64,000 nt of DNA, from positions 124,001-188,000 of the forward strand of contig CALMBW010000018.1 of NCBI GenBank assembly GCA_937863385.1, read 5' to 3'. A program made the translations under genes and the position numbers. Shown here one piece after another: positions 7,494-17,067 of this stretch. This DNA comes from an uncultured Actinomycetes bacterium. GTDB taxonomy: Bacteria; Actinomycetota; CADDZG01; WHSQ01. Under the pieces are notes generated by a model. The model made no database searches and was not told where the DNA came from. It was given only the letters and a program-made list of their open reading frames with translations. Position 1 is the stretch's first letter. Each line of letters begins with the position of its first letter.

Positions 7494-9911
7494 ATGGCAC
7501 GGGGACCGCTGGAGAAGGACACATGCCGTGATTTCGTCTTGCCGCGCCTGAAGGCGGCGGGGTGGTCGAAGGACCAGATCCTGGAACAGTTCCCCATCAC
7601 CGACGGACGGATCATCTCCGTCGGCAAGAAGCACCGTCGCACCGATCCCCTCCGAGCGGACTACGTGCTCGAGTACGAGCCCGGCTTGCAGATCGGCGTG
7701 GTCGAGGCGAAACGCGAGTACGCGATTCCGGGAAAGGGCCTCCAACAGGCTAAGAACTACGCTCAGCTTCTCGACCTCCCTTTCGCCTACTCGACAAACG
7801 GGAAGGGAATCGTCGAGGACGATCGCGACACGGGGTTGGAAACCGACAACCTTAAGGAGTTCCCTTCTCCGGAGGCGCTGTGGAAGCGCTATCGCGCATG
7901 GAAGGGCATCAAGGAGGAATCGGTCGCCGAAGGTCTCCTTCTGCCCTTCAACCGATCGCTCAGAAACCCAGACGGAAGCGTCAAGGAACCGCGCTACTAC
8001 CAGCGGGTAGCTATCAACCGATCGGTTGCCGCCATCCTCGATGGGGAGAAGCGCCTTCTTCTGACTATGGCGACGGGCACCGGAAAAACGTTCGTCTCGA
8101 TGCAGATCATCTGGAAGCTTTGGGAGAGCGGTTGGAGGCCGGGCCGGAATCCACGTGTCCTCTACCTCGCCGACCGCAACTTTCTCATCGACCAGCCGAT
8201 CGAGCGCGAGTTCAGACCGGTGTTCGGCGCCGGTGACAACACGCCAATCTGGAAGCTTCAGGGCGGCCAAGCGAAGGCAGGCCGAGAAATTTACTTCGCC
8301 CTCTATCAGCAGCTTGCGGACAGTGGCGATGACCCCAACGGGGTGTTCCGGGAGTTCGCCCCCGACTTCTTCGATCTCGTGATCGTGGATGAGTGCCACC
8401 GCGGCAGCGCGCGGGCTGAATCCTCCTGGCGGGCGATCCTCGAGTACTTCTCGCCGGCTGCTCAGCTCGGTATGACCGCGACCCCCAAGCGGGACGAGAC
8501 GGTCGACAGCTATCGATACTTCGGTGACCCCCTCTACGAGTACTCACTCGCCCAAGGCATCGACGATGGGTTCCTCGCTCCCTATCGGGTCCGCAGGGTC
8601 GTCCTAAGTCCCGACGCGCACGGATGGGCACCCACCGAGGGCCAGCTCGATCTATTCGGCAACGAGATCCCTGATGACCTGTACACGACGAAAGACTTCG
8701 AGAGGGTGGTCTCGCTCCTCACCCGGACCGAAGCGGCAGCAACCCACCTTACGAATTACCTCCACCGCACGGATCGATGGGCAAAGACGATCGTGTTCTG
8801 CGTTGACCAGGAGCACGCGGACCAGATGCGTCGGGCTCTGCACAATGCGACTTCCGACCTGACGAAGCAACATCCCAACTACGTCGTTCGCATCGTGAGT
8901 GACGAAGCCGAGATCGGGAGGGGTCATCTCAGTGACTTCGCCGATACCGAGAAAGACACGCCGGTAATCGCGACGACGTCTGAGATGCTCTCGACGGGCG
9001 TCGATCTCCCCACCGTCCGCAACATCGTGTTATTCCGCCCAGTCGGGTCGATGGCGATGTTCAAACAGATGATCGGCCGCGGCACCCGACTATTCCCCGA
9101 CGAGGACAAGCTTTCGTTCGACATCATCGATTACTCCGGAGCCACGGCTCTATTCAGTGACCCAGAGTTCGACGGACCGCCTGAGCGCGTCGACGAGGAG
9201 GAGATCGACGACGAGGGCAACGTGATTAACGACGACGTTGTGGAGGAGTCAGAGCCTCCCTTCGAAGCTGGTGAGGGTGAAGGAGCCGGATCAGATGACG
9301 GCGGTTCTGTTGATCCGGATGACCTGGATGAGGAAGTTCGGGCAAAGTTCTATGTGGACGATGCAGAGGTGTGGGTAACAGCGGAAGCGACCTACCACCT
9401 CGACCCGGAGACACACCTCCTCCGGCTCGTTGAATACCGGGACTTCGTCACTGAGACGGTTAGGGCTCTCTTCCCGGATCCCAACGACCTTCGGTCTCGG
9501 TGGTCCACTCGGGTCGGTCGCGAAGACGTCCTCGAGGCACTCGAGGCACACGGGATCGACCCCGAAGAGCTGAGCGAGCGCACCGGCCTCCCGGATGCTG
9601 ACCCGATCGACCTGCTCGTCCACCTAGCCTGGAACCAGCCGCTGGCGACTCGCCCCGATCGAGTTCGGCGCGTTCAGAAGGAGCACGCGGAGTTCTTCGA
9701 AACGTACGCGCCCGCTGCCCGCGAGGTCCTCGACTATCTGCTCGATAAGTACGCCGAGCACGGTATCGGGCAGCTGGATGATCTAGGTGTCCTCCACGTG
9801 CCGCCCCTGTCATCTCTCGGGTCCCCTGCAGAGATCGCGTCCCGATTCGGGTCCCCGGAGCAGCTTAAGGACGCCGTCACCAAGCTTGGCGAGCATCTCT
9901 ATGCGGTGTAA
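7494..9911 (+). CDS. hsdR: Type I restriction endonuclease, R subunit (EcoEI type)
   Basis: 805 residues. The N-terminal nuclease domain shows the GVVEAKRE segment (E-x-K active site) near residue 65. It is followed by the SF2 helicase motor with Walker A MATGTGKTF, a DECH box in VIVDECHRGSAR, SAT-like MTATPKR and motif VI QMIGRGTR. The C-terminal EcoEI_R_C domain spans about residues 660-805, after an acidic linker. HsdR translocates DNA with ATP and cleaves unmethylated DNA as part of the R2M2S complex. It is the first gene of a rightward set: hsdR, abiEi, abiEii, hsdM, hsdS. Confidence 0.95.
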   Translation: MARGPLEKDTCRDFVLPRLKAAGWSKDQILEQFPITDGRIISVGKKHRRTDPLRADYVLEYEPGLQIGVVEAKREYAIPGKGLQQAKNYAQLLDLPFAYSTNGKGIVEDDRDTGLETDNLKEFPSPEALWKRYRAWKGIKEESVAEGLLLPFNRSLRNPDGSVKEPRYYQRVAINRSVAAILDGEKRLLLTMATGTGKTFVSMQIIWKLWESGWRPGRNPRVLYLADRNFLIDQPIEREFRPVFGAGDNTPIWKLQGGQAKAGREIYFALYQQLADSGDDPNGVFREFAPDFFDLVIVDECHRGSARAESSWRAILEYFSPAAQLGMTATPKRDETVDSYRYFGDPLYEYSLAQGIDDGFLAPYRVRRVVLSPDAHGWAPTEGQLDLFGNEIPDDLYTTKDFERVVSLLTRTEAAATHLTNYLHRTDRWAKTIVFCVDQEHADQMRRALHNATSDLTKQHPNYVVRIVSDEAEIGRGHLSDFADTEKDTPVIATTSEMLSTGVDLPTVRNIVLFRPVGSMAMFKQMIGRGTRLFPDEDKLSFDIIDYSGATALFSDPEFDGPPERVDEEEIDDEGNVINDDVVEESEPPFEAGEGEGAGSDDGGSVDPDDLDEEVRAKFYVDDAEVWVTAEATYHLDPETHLLRLVEYRDFVTETVRALFPDPNDLRSRWSTRVGREDVLEALEAHGIDPEELSERTGLPDADPIDLLVHLAWNQPLATRPDRVRRVQKEHAEFFETYAPAAREVLDYLLDKYAEHGIGQLDDLGVLHVPPLSSLGSPAEIASRFGSPEQLKDAVTKLGEHLYAV

Positions 9912-9979
9912 CTCAAAGATTTCTTTAGTTTGGAATAGAGATACTTACTAGAACTACAGTTGCCGTATAGTATGCAGAT

Positions 9980-10576
9980 ATGGCAACCGACCGCCGAGAT
10001 CTCAGGCGCCAGCTTTTCAGCCTCGCTGCCCAGCAGGCTGGCTACTTCACCGCGGCTCAAGCTAAGGAGATCGGCTACTCGTATCAGGCCCAGGCTCATC
10101 ACGTCCATGCGGGCAACTGGATCCGGATAGACCGGGGACTATTTCGCCTCTCTGAATGGGTACCCGGCATCCATGACGACCTTGTGCGATGGACGCTTTG
10201 GTCGAAAGGCCGAGCCGTCGTCTCGCACGAATCAGCGATGTCAGTCCACGGAATCGGAGAGTTCGAGTCCGCCAAAGTCCACCTGACTGTCCCACCCTCC
10301 TTCACGATGACCGACGACGCGGTGCGGCTTCATCGCTCTGAGCTGCCCGAAGTCGACGTCCTCAGCGAGACTGGATTCCGGGTCACTACTGCTCTCAGAA
10401 CCATCATCGACGTTGCGGCCTCCTCCCCCGACCAAGATCAACTTGCTCGAGCGATAGAAGATGCACAGCAGGGCGGGCAGCTCACTCTTCGCCGCCTTCG
10501 CAGTCGAGCTGAGACTCTGGACGCCCGAGCTGCTCTGAACATCGAACGGGCACTGCAACATCTGGAGAGCGCATGA
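9980..10576 (+). CDS. abiEi: Type IV antitoxin AbiEi family protein
   Basis: 198 residues with an N-terminal winged-helix region (AAQQAGYFTAAQAKEIG, then WIRIDRGLFRL) and the C-terminal AbiEi-like part (RTIIDVAA...QLARAIEDA). AbiEi antitoxins repress their own operon and counteract AbiEii without direct binding to the toxin. The stop overlaps the AbiEii start by 4 bp (ATGA), typical of coupled toxin-antitoxin translation. It is placed between hsdR and hsdM. Confidence 0.88.
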   Translation: MATDRRDLRRQLFSLAAQQAGYFTAAQAKEIGYSYQAQAHHVHAGNWIRIDRGLFRLSEWVPGIHDDLVRWTLWSKGRAVVSHESAMSVHGIGEFESAKVHLTVPPSFTMTDDAVRLHRSELPEVDVLSETGFRVTTALRTIIDVAASSPDQDQLARAIEDAQQGGQLTLRRLRSRAETLDARAALNIERALQHLESA

Positions 10577-11436
10577 CGTACGACACACCGCAGGCGCTCC
10601 GCATGGCTCTTGAGCAGCGTCTTCTGAACCAGTCTGAAGAAAGCAGGATCAGCCTCGACCGTCTACGCCGGCGGGTCGTGTTTGAGCGAATCGTTGCTCG
10701 ACTTGAAGTTGCGGAGCCCGGGCAGTGGGTCCTCAAAGGAGGCATGGCACTAGAGGTGCGCATCCCGGATGCGGCTCGACTTACGAAGGACATCGATCTA
10801 GGCCTGCGCACCCCTGCAGCGGACGAAGCTGAGCTCCACGAGCGACTTATCGATGCACTTACAGTCGACTCTGATGGCGACGGTTTCGTTTTCACCGTTA
10901 GCCCACCGAAACTCCTGAGTCAGGGAGACGGCGAGTGGTTCACCTGGCGTGCTGCAGTCGCCGCGAGCCTGGCCGGCAAACCGTTCGGAGGTATTCAACT
11001 CGACATCTCGCCGCGTGCGCACGAGCTAGACCAGACCGAACATGTGCAACTGCCAAATTCCCTCGATTTCGCGGGAATTACAACGCCCCTGGTTGAGATC
11101 ATCGACGTCAACCGACACGCCGCGGAGAAGTTCCACGGGATGATGCGCGATTACGGCGACCGAGAGAACTCCCGTGTGCGTGACCTAGTCGATCTCGTCA
11201 TCCTGATTGAGCAAGAAGAACTCGAGACCGCCACTCTAGCGGCGCGAGCGGTGGATGTCTGGCGCGAACGTGACAACAGCCATCCGCCCGCGGCCTTACC
11301 GATGCTGCCCGAGTCTTGGCCACCTCGTTTTGAGCGCCTCGCGGCCGACGCAGACCTCGACACTCAGTCGTTCGCGGCCGCGGCAGACCTAGTCAATCAA
11401 CTTTGGAGCGACATGTTCCGCAGTGAGGAGAAGTAG
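10573..11436 (+). CDS. abiEii: AbiEii nucleotidyltransferase toxin
   Basis: 287 residues of the AbiEii/AbiGii family. The nucleotidyltransferase signature WVLKGGMALEVR is followed by DIDLGLR, i.e. the GG...DxD catalytic pattern near residues 55-75. Related toxins transfer nucleotides onto tRNA acceptor stems and cause growth arrest or phage abortive infection. Translation is coupled to AbiEi by an ATGA overlap, and hsdM starts 2 bp after the stop. The pair is therefore fused into the restriction operon. Confidence 0.9.
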   Translation: MTYDTPQALRMALEQRLLNQSEESRISLDRLRRRVVFERIVARLEVAEPGQWVLKGGMALEVRIPDAARLTKDIDLGLRTPAADEAELHERLIDALTVDSDGDGFVFTVSPPKLLSQGDGEWFTWRAAVAASLAGKPFGGIQLDISPRAHELDQTEHVQLPNSLDFAGITTPLVEIIDVNRHAAEKFHGMMRDYGDRENSRVRDLVDLVILIEQEELETATLAARAVDVWRERDNSHPPAALPMLPESWPPRFERLAADADLDTQSFAAAADLVNQLWSDMFRSEEK

Positions 11437-11438
11437 AG

Positions 11439-12917
11439 ATGGTACGCACAAAGAAACTAGCAATACCAGAAACACCACAAGTGAAGCTTGCCGGGATCAT
11501 CAAGTCTGCCCGAGACACGATGCGCAAGGACGCCGGCCTGAATGGGGACCTCGACCGGATTCCCCAGCTGGCCTGGCTGCTATTCCTAAAGGCATTCGAT
11601 GGGCTTGAGCTCAACCGAGAAGTCACTGCTAGCGACTTCCAGCCCGCGATCGAATCTCCCTATAGGTGGCGGGATTGGGCAGCGGATCCGAATGGGCCAA
11701 CCGGTGAGGCACTACTCAAGTTCGTGAACACAAAGCTCCTGCCATACCTGCGCGGTCTTAGCGGTGTCGGTAGCCATGATCCCCGTGATGTGCTCGCCGC
11801 CGTCTTCAAGGAGACGAACAACCGGATGCTGTCCGGATACCTCCTACGAGATGTCATAAACAAGGTGAACGAGATCAACTTCGCCTCTGCGGACGACATC
11901 CACACAATGGCTCACCTCTACGAAACGATGCTGCGCGAGGTTCGCGATGCCGCTGGCGATTCGGGGGAGTTCTATACGCCCCGCCCCGTTATTCGTTTCA
12001 TGGTGCAGCAGGTGGACCCCCAACTTGGGGAGGTCATTCTTGATCCGGCTTGTGGAACGGGCGGTTTCCTCGTTGAGGCGCTAGAGCACCTATCGCCGAA
12101 GGTGAAGACAGCCCAACAGCGGCGGACCCTTCACAACAACCTTCGCGGGATTGAGAAGAAGCCCCTGCCCTATCTGCTCGGCATGATGAACCTCGTTCTG
12201 CACGAGATCGGTCAACCCAACATCGTGCGTGGAAACGCCCTCGCGCGACCGATTACTCAGATCAGCAAGAAGGAACGAGTGGACGTGATTCTCACGAACC
12301 CTCCTTTCGGAGGAGAAGAAGAGCGGAGCATCCAATCGAATTTTCCCGCGAACATGCAGACAGACGAGACAGCCTGGCTGTTCCTACAGCTCGTCATCCG
12401 ACAGCTGAAGGAAGGCGGCCGCTGCGGGATCGTCGTCCCCAATGGAATCCTCTTCGGTGAAGGCGTAGGGGCGCGGATCAAGAAGCAGCTCCTAACAGAG
12501 TGCAATCTGCACACAGTCGTCAGGCTTCCTGAAGGGGCATTCGCTCCCTACACCGATATCGCAGCCAATCTGATGTTCTTCGAGAAGACTGGGCGGACGA
12601 AAGAGGTGTGGTTTTTCGAAACTCCTCCGCCCGAAGGCCGCAAGAAGTATTCCAAGACTAAGCCGATGCGCTTCGAGGAGTTTCATACATGCCAGGCCTG
12701 GTGGCAGGAACGTGAAGAGACCGAACGAGCTTGGCGAGTCTCCATCGCGGACATCGAAGCCAACGGCTACAACCTCGATCTGCGTAACCCGAACCGCCCG
12801 GATGACCTCAGCCACCGCCCTCCGGAAGAACTGGTCGCTGAGCTGATTGAAACTGAACGCGCGGCACTCCGGCTACTTGAAACACTCCAAGAGGAACTTG
12901 GGATGGCCAATGGTTGA
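11439..12917 (+). CDS. hsdM: Type I DNA methyltransferase, M subunit
   Basis: 492 residues. It has an N-terminal helical HsdM_N domain and an N6-adenine methyltransferase core with an SAM-binding DPACGTGGFL motif and the catalytic NPPFGG motif. It methylates adenine within the recognition site set by HsdS. The start ATG 11439 follows a GAGGAG site and is 2 bp after the abiEii stop. It overlaps hsdS by 8 bp. Confidence 0.95.
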   Translation: MVRTKKLAIPETPQVKLAGIIKSARDTMRKDAGLNGDLDRIPQLAWLLFLKAFDGLELNREVTASDFQPAIESPYRWRDWAADPNGPTGEALLKFVNTKLLPYLRGLSGVGSHDPRDVLAAVFKETNNRMLSGYLLRDVINKVNEINFASADDIHTMAHLYETMLREVRDAAGDSGEFYTPRPVIRFMVQQVDPQLGEVILDPACGTGGFLVEALEHLSPKVKTAQQRRTLHNNLRGIEKKPLPYLLGMMNLVLHEIGQPNIVRGNALARPITQISKKERVDVILTNPPFGGEEERSIQSNFPANMQTDETAWLFLQLVIRQLKEGGRCGIVVPNGILFGEGVGARIKKQLLTECNLHTVVRLPEGAFAPYTDIAANLMFFEKTGRTKEVWFFETPPPEGRKKYSKTKPMRFEEFHTCQAWWQEREETERAWRVSIADIEANGYNLDLRNPNRPDDLSHRPPEELVAELIETERAALRLLETLQEELGMANG

Positions 12918-14088
12918 GCGCGTGCGTATCGGCGATGTCCTACAACTTGACCGCAAGCCCGTCCAACCCGATCCCTCGCTCGAGTATGTCTCGATCGGCA
13001 TCCGCTCGTTTGGTAAGGGCATCTTTCACTACGAGCCGAAACTAGGAAGCCAGCTCGGTCGTCTGAGGTTCTTCGAGGTCCAGCCAGATCGCCTCATTGT
13101 GAGCAATATCAAAGGTTGGGAGGGGGCGATCGCCGTTTCCTCAGAAACAGATCGAGGATGTCTCGCCTCGAATCGATTTCTTTCATACGCATCCATTGAC
13201 AATCGAATCGACGTCAACTGGGCGCGGTGGTACTTCCTTAGCGAGCTCGGGCTTGAGCAAATTCAGAGAGCCTCTCCTGGTTCAGCGGATCGGAATCGAA
13301 CGCTCGCCATCGACAGGTTCGAAGCCCTGGAAATCCCGCTACCCGGCATTGAGCAGCAGCGTTCGATGGCAGAGCACCTCGACCAGATGCGAGCTATTAG
13401 CAACCAACTCTCCGAACGACATGTAACGGCCTCCAAGTTGGCTGGGGCTCTCGCTGACTCGGCGGCCTCGGAGGTCCTTATGAGGGGAATGTCCTCAGGT
13501 TGGCCACTGATGCCTTTGACCGACATCGCTGAAGTAAACCCAAAGCCTGATCCTCTCCCGCACGACGAGGAGGTCACCTTTGTTCCTATGGCAGCGGTCA
13601 ACGCTGACACCGGCACGATCACAACACATGAACGGCGTGTGAACGCGGACGTCGGTGGCGGGCACAAGCAGTTCCGGAGAGGTGACATCATTTTCGCCCG
13701 GATCACCCCATCCATGCAAAATGGGAAGTCGGCGATCTTTCAGGGAAATACAAACTATGGATATGGATCTACGGAGTTCCACATAATTCGACCTGGCCTG
13801 ATGGTCAGGCCGGAATGGATTCATCAGGTCGTGCGGACGCGGGATTTTCGGAACAAAGCAGCAGAACGATTTACAGGTACCGCCGGTCAACAGCGCGTTC
13901 CGGCCAAATTCCTTCACGAGGTCCGCGTTCCGGTGCCACCACTTGAGGTCCAAGAAAGCGCGTGTGCTGAATTGGCGCTGATTCTCGACCTCTCCCTAAC
14001 GCTGAGGAAGGTTCAGCGACGCTCGAAGGAGCTTCGATCCGCGCTCGAGCCTGCCGTACTCAATCGCGCGTTTGCCGGCCTTAGCTGA
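12910..14088 (+). CDS. hsdS: Type I restriction-modification specificity subunit
   Basis: 392 residues. The start is taken as ATG 12910-12912, which gives an 8-bp overlap with hsdM and begins with MVERVRIGDVL, a typical TRD opening. Two target-recognition halves are visible: one ends in IPLPGIEQQRSMAEHLDQM, the second in VPVPPLEVQESACAELALI, each followed by a helical spacer. HsdS sets the bipartite DNA target. Its 3' end overlaps the opposite-strand radC end by 8 bp. Confidence 0.92.
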   Translation: MVERVRIGDVLQLDRKPVQPDPSLEYVSIGIRSFGKGIFHYEPKLGSQLGRLRFFEVQPDRLIVSNIKGWEGAIAVSSETDRGCLASNRFLSYASIDNRIDVNWARWYFLSELGLEQIQRASPGSADRNRTLAIDRFEALEIPLPGIEQQRSMAEHLDQMRAISNQLSERHVTASKLAGALADSAASEVLMRGMSSGWPLMPLTDIAEVNPKPDPLPHDEEVTFVPMAAVNADTGTITTHERRVNADVGGGHKQFRRGDIIFARITPSMQNGKSAIFQGNTNYGYGSTEFHIIRPGLMVRPEWIHQVVRTRDFRNKAAERFTGTAGQQRVPAKFLHEVRVPVPPLEVQESACAELALILDLSLTLRKVQRRSKELRSALEPAVLNRAFAGLS

Positions 14089-14743
14089 CTGAGCGCGATT
14101 TTCCTCCCGCCACCACTACGTGGCCGAGGAAACGCAGCCCCGATACCTTGGCGGCTTCTCTGATCTCCTCCGTGGCTCGTCGGTCTGCATCGCTGGGCTC
14201 GGGGTCGCCGCTCGGATGGTTGTGGGCTAGGGCGAATGAACGCCCGTCGTGGCGCAGCACGGCATTGAGAATCTCCCGCACCGGGACTAGAGAACGGTCT
14301 ATGGAGCCCTCAGAGACCAGCTCTGTGCGAATGAGTCTGTTCGCAGCATCGCAAATGAGCACGAGAACTCGCTCACGGCGAGCACTCCCTACCTCTCGTC
14401 GAGCGATCTGGGCTACGTCCTCGGGTGTTTTGAGGGTGGTCGGAGTCTCGTGCCTCGTGTCGGCCCTCCGACCGAGCTCAAACGCAGCTGCCAGGGCCGT
14501 CGACTTCGCCACGCCTACGCCCATTCGTGCCGAGAGTTCCTCGGGGCGCGCCGTTGCCAGCCGGTCGAGGCTTCCGTATTCCGCCAGCAACTCGCTAGCA
14601 AGGTCGAGGGCACTTTTACCCCGAGCTCCTTGCCCCAGCACCAAGGCAAGGAGCTCTCGATCGGCGAGCCTTTCTGCGCCTAGGGTTAAGAGGCGCTCCC
14701 TCGGCCTGTCATGCAATGGGACTGCCGCCATCGGCACGGACAT
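14081..14743 (-). CDS. radC: RadC-family JAB/MPN metalloprotein
   Basis: 220 residues starting at ATG 14743 behind GGAGGTGACAC. It has an N-terminal UPF0758/helix-hairpin-helix part (LLAEYGSLDRLATARPEEL) and a C-terminal RadC JAMM domain with HNHPSGDPEPSDAD. RadC proteins are no longer thought to be general repair proteins. They are frequent on mobile islands next to restriction systems, where the JAMM motif suggests metal-dependent hydrolysis. It is convergent with hsdS. Confidence 0.92.
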   Translation of the reverse strand: MSVPMAAVPLHDRPRERLLTLGAERLADRELLALVLGQGARGKSALDLASELLAEYGSLDRLATARPEELSARMGVGVAKSTALAAAFELGRRADTRHETPTTLKTPEDVAQIARREVGSARRERVLVLICDAANRLIRTELVSEGSIDRSLVPVREILNAVLRHDGRSFALAHNHPSGDPEPSDADRRATEEIREAAKVSGLRFLGHVVVAGGKSRSVS

Positions 14744-15217
14744 CGTGTCACCTCCATCCAGAGCCTAGGGATGGGGTGAGACAAGGAGCCCATCGAGGGA
14801 GTTCCCTGCGCGCCGAGTTCAGAGAAAGACCCCAGATTCTTCTTCGCTAGAGACCCCATGTGAGGTCGGTCTCAGACTGCGTCGATTTCGAGTATTGGAC
14901 GCGAGCACAGACTTGCACCCTCGGTGCCGCGTATACGCGTGGACGTCGAAAACGACAACTAGGAGACGCTCCGGAAGGGGCTCCGATTGGGTTGCGATCG
15001 ACGCCTTCCTGGCCAGCTCTGGGCGCCACCGCCCTCTTCATGTCCTCCTTCACGGGAGTGACTTAAATCGTCGACGGGCGGTGGCTTCTCTCGTCCGTGG
15101 CCTCGAACCCTACGAATCACAGTGGTTAACAGAAGTTCGCAGAAGGTTCGGACGTAAGGAAAGTTCAAGGGAAACGAAAGGTTCGCGTAAGGGACTTTGG
15201 GCGAGCTTTGTGCCTAT
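14744..15217. other. Regulatory/intergenic region upstream of the excisionase-like gene
   Basis: No convincing gene. It contains a dyad GAGACC (14850-14855) / GGTCTC (14868-14873) and, at 15133-15193, four AAGTTC/AAGGTTCG-like direct repeats. Two of these are extended (15143-15159 and 15178-15192, both ending in CGTAAGG). They lie just upstream of the excisionase-like start and could bind Xis or the integrase. Confidence 0.45.
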
Positions 15218-15583
15218 ATGACGTTCATGGCTTCCACTCGTCCACGTTCTCAGACCGATCCCGTCCAGCTCCAGCTGTTCCCGCCGAACCGTTACCTCAC
15301 GATCGACGAGGTAGCGGAGATCATGAGCGTGCCGAAATCGTTCATCTACCGCCGCACCTGCCGCGGCCACTCCGACCCGATCCCGTCATTCCGATTCGGA
15401 GGGCACATCCGGTTCCGGCTGGACGAGGTCGAGGAGTGGATTGCAACCCACCGGGTCGAGCACGAGGAGCTGCCGCGGATCACATCGTCCGTCCGTCGAT
15501 CGGAGGCTGCAGCCAAGACGACCAGGAGCTCCCGGAGCCGGCTGCAACGACAGACAAACAGCGTCAAGTCGAGGTCGGGCTAG
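15218..15583 (+). CDS. Excisionase-like helix-turn-helix protein
   Basis: 121 residues if started at ATG 15218. A second in-frame ATG at 15227 is equally possible; neither has a strong ribosome-binding site. The core YLTIDEVAEIMSVPKSFIYRRT...IRFRLDEVEEWI is the MerR-like winged helix used by Xis/AlpA-type recombination directionality factors (helix_turn_helix_17). The C-terminal third is basic and low complexity. It lies 63 bp upstream of the integrase in the same direction, the usual xis-int order. Confidence 0.8.
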   Translation: MTFMASTRPRSQTDPVQLQLFPPNRYLTIDEVAEIMSVPKSFIYRRTCRGHSDPIPSFRFGGHIRFRLDEVEEWIATHRVEHEELPRITSSVRRSEAAAKTTRSSRSRLQRQTNSVKSRSG

Positions 15584-15646
15584 GAAATCGTCACAGGCGC
15601 GACCTAGAGTCGATGGGACCCGGGCGCGCGTCGACGGAGGTGGACG

Positions 15647-16786
15647 ATGGGATGGATCCGCAAACGAAGCGATAAGGGAACCTACGAGGCCAGCTATCGC
15701 GACCCGCAGGGCCGCGTGCGCTCCAAGAGCTTCAAGACCAAAACCGAAGCGCGGGGATTCCTCGCGGCGGCGGAGAACGCCAAGCAGCGCGGGGACTGGA
15801 CCGATCCCCGGGGCGGAAAGATCCGATTCGAGGATTACGCCGCCGACTATCTCGAATCCGTGGCACACCTCCGCCCAGGAACCCGACAGAAGATCGAGGG
15901 GCACCTCCGGAACCAGATCTATCCCTTCTTTGACAGGACCCAGCTCGGAGCGATCAGGCCGGCACACGTCCGCGCCTGGATCGCAGCTCTCGAGAAGGAA
16001 GGCCTGGCACCGGGAACGATCAACGGCATCTATCGGACCTTCTCCAAGATCCTGAAGACGGCCGTTATCGATGGACTCATCCCACGATCGCCGTGCATCG
16101 GGATCGATCTGCCCAAGCAGACCTCTCACGAGGAGATGAAGTTCCTCGACCCCGTTCAAGTCGAAGCTCTGGCGGAGGCCATCGAGCCCCGCTTCCGGGC
16201 GCTCATCTACACGGCCGCGTACACGGGGATGCGATGGGGCGAGCTCGCAGCCCTGCGGGTCGAGCGGCTGAACCTGCTGCGTGGCATGGTTGACGTCGTC
16301 GAATCGATGTCGGAGATCAATGGGCACATCGAAATCCAACCGACCAAGACCGGCCGTCCGAGGACGTTGTCCCTTCCCCGTTCGTTGTGCGAGCTACTCG
16401 GAGAGCACCTGGGTCGCTACCCGAGCGAGGACGGCTTCGTCTTCAGCTCGACTGAGGGAAAGCCTTTGCGCCGGAACTTCTACAACCGTCACTACCTGCC
16501 GGCTCAAGTGAAGTCGGGACTCGACCCCGATCTCTGCCTCTGCACGAACCGTCAGTGTGAAGAGCGCCACCGCCCGCTCTACCGGTTCCACGACCTGCGT
16601 CACACCTGCGCAGCACTCCTCATCGCGCAAGGAGCGCACCCGAAGGAGATCCAGGAGCGTCTCGGACACTCGACGATCACCCTGACGTTCGATCGCTACG
16701 GGCACCTGCTTCCCAGTCTCGACGAGCGACTTCGAGAAGGACTGGACGAGATGATCAGGTCGGCACGCCGGTCCGGGGGCCGGTGA
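15647..16786 (+). CDS. int: Tyrosine site-specific integrase
   Basis: 379 residues. It has an N-terminal arm-type domain (GWIRKRSDKGTYEASYRD), a core-binding SAM-like domain at about residues 65-165, and a catalytic domain with Arg (TGMRWGELAAL), Lys (TKTGRPR), HDLRHT and the nucleophile region GHSTITLTFDRYGH, Tyr near the C-terminus. A Cys-rich insertion CLCTNRQCEERH lies just before HDLRH and could bind zinc. It is the likely recombinase for the tRNA-Gly island. It overlaps the next gene at GTGA. Confidence 0.95.
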   Translation: MGWIRKRSDKGTYEASYRDPQGRVRSKSFKTKTEARGFLAAAENAKQRGDWTDPRGGKIRFEDYAADYLESVAHLRPGTRQKIEGHLRNQIYPFFDRTQLGAIRPAHVRAWIAALEKEGLAPGTINGIYRTFSKILKTAVIDGLIPRSPCIGIDLPKQTSHEEMKFLDPVQVEALAEAIEPRFRALIYTAAYTGMRWGELAALRVERLNLLRGMVDVVESMSEINGHIEIQPTKTGRPRTLSLPRSLCELLGEHLGRYPSEDGFVFSSTEGKPLRRNFYNRHYLPAQVKSGLDPDLCLCTNRQCEERHRPLYRFHDLRHTCAALLIAQGAHPKEIQERLGHSTITLTFDRYGHLLPSLDERLREGLDEMIRSARRSGGR

Positions 16787-17067
16787 ATACGATGCCCTTC
16801 ACCGTGCGAACGAAGAGGAAGTACCCATCCGAATGCCGCCGGCGTGGAGGACGAGTGGTCGAGGGCTTGGCAAGACTGACCCTCCCTCAAGGCGACGGCT
16901 CACTTCGCGTAGTCGAGGGTGCTCCAGCGGGGATCTGCGATCTGTGTCATGAGGAGTACCTGTCGGTAGAGACATCTCGTCAGATCGATCAACTGCTGAC
17001 GAGCTCTCCCTCTAGGCGGCAGTTGATCTCGGTTTGGGAATTCCCGCGAGGTTCCGTCCGTGACTGA
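16783..17067 (+). CDS. YgiT-type zinc-finger-like small protein
   Basis: 94 residues beginning at GTG 16783, overlapping the integrase stop. The C-terminal half, GAPAGICDLCHEEYLSVETS, resembles the second Cys pair of the YgiT/MqsA-type zinc finger followed by its helix. The first Cys pair is reduced to one Cys (PSEC). Such proteins are often antitoxin-like or regulatory and are common near integrases. Function is unassigned. Confidence 0.6.
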   Translation: MNTMPFTVRTKRKYPSECRRRGGRVVEGLARLTLPQGDGSLRVVEGAPAGICDLCHEEYLSVETSRQIDQLLTSSPSRRQLISVWEFPRGSVRD

